DNA of 64,000 bases from Chrysomallon squamiferum. Taxonomy: Eukaryota > Mollusca > Gastropoda > Neomphalida > Peltospiridae. The notes under the pieces are model-generated. The model saw nothing but the letters and a program-made list of their open reading frames with translations, was not told the DNA's origin and did no database searches. Shown one piece after another: positions 63,968 to 64,000 of the stretch. A program made the translations under genes and the position numbers. Within the stretch, counting starts at the first letter, position 1. The number at the start of each line of letters is the position of its first letter. Where the stretch lies: contig CM022674.1 of the NCBI GenBank assembly GCA_012295275.1, positions 11,402,528-11,466,527 on the forward strand, written 5' to 3'.

Positions 63968-64000
63968 GTTACTAAAGTTCAATTTATGTTATAGTCTAGC

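Overview
Organism and gene. The window is AT-rich, intron-dominated animal DNA packed with microsatellites. I found coding evidence for one gene only, on the minus strand: a PRDM3/PRDM16-family transcription factor (vertebrate MECOM and PRDM16; Drosophila hamlet). Three exons are supported by splice sites, reading phase and family motifs: 21547-21413 (first part of the PR/SET domain in this window), 12628-12511 (C-terminal PR domain plus linker) and 149-1 (the first, C2HC zinc finger, continuing past the window edge). Together they give about 134 residues in one continuous frame. Introns of 8.8 and 12.4 kb, at least 42 kb of sequence upstream without a recognisable exon, and the repeat profile suggest an invertebrate with a large genome. 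I favour a lophotrochozoan, probably a mollusc and possibly a cephalopod; this is inference, not proof.

Layout. 1-149: zinc-finger-1 exon. 150-12510: intron between the PR domain and zinc finger 1. It has CpG-dense patches at about 560-730, 3240-4025 and 6340-6820. The 3.2-4.0 kb patch ends in a short minus-strand ATG reading frame with a splice donor in the right phase for the zinc-finger exon, so it is a candidate internal promoter for a PR-less isoform, as in vertebrate MDS1-EVI1/EVI1. 12511-12628: PR exon. 12629-21412: intron splitting the PR domain. 21413-21547: PR exon. 21548-64000: upstream intronic sequence, with no exon that I can support.

Non-coding content. The long upstream stretch alternates between simple repeats (AAT, AAAT, GATA, TATG, GA, CA and TA tracts) and 150-400 bp islands of complex sequence rich in homeodomain-like TAATTA, E-box-like CACCTG/TACCTG and local CpG. 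The best islands are at 23.25-23.77, 33.88-34.27, 46.74-46.99, 47.88-48.21, 48.77-49.03, 54.47-54.70, 55.44-55.77 and 63.39-63.69 kb; they are candidate enhancers. There are also several decaying long-period tandem arrays (52, 36, about 65, 64, 71 and about 100-114 bp units).

No rRNA, tRNA, CRISPR array, intact transposon or prokaryotic feature was recognised. Nearly all open frames over 60 codons outside the three exons are translations of simple repeats and are not annotated. All assignments are from reading the sequence; no search was run.
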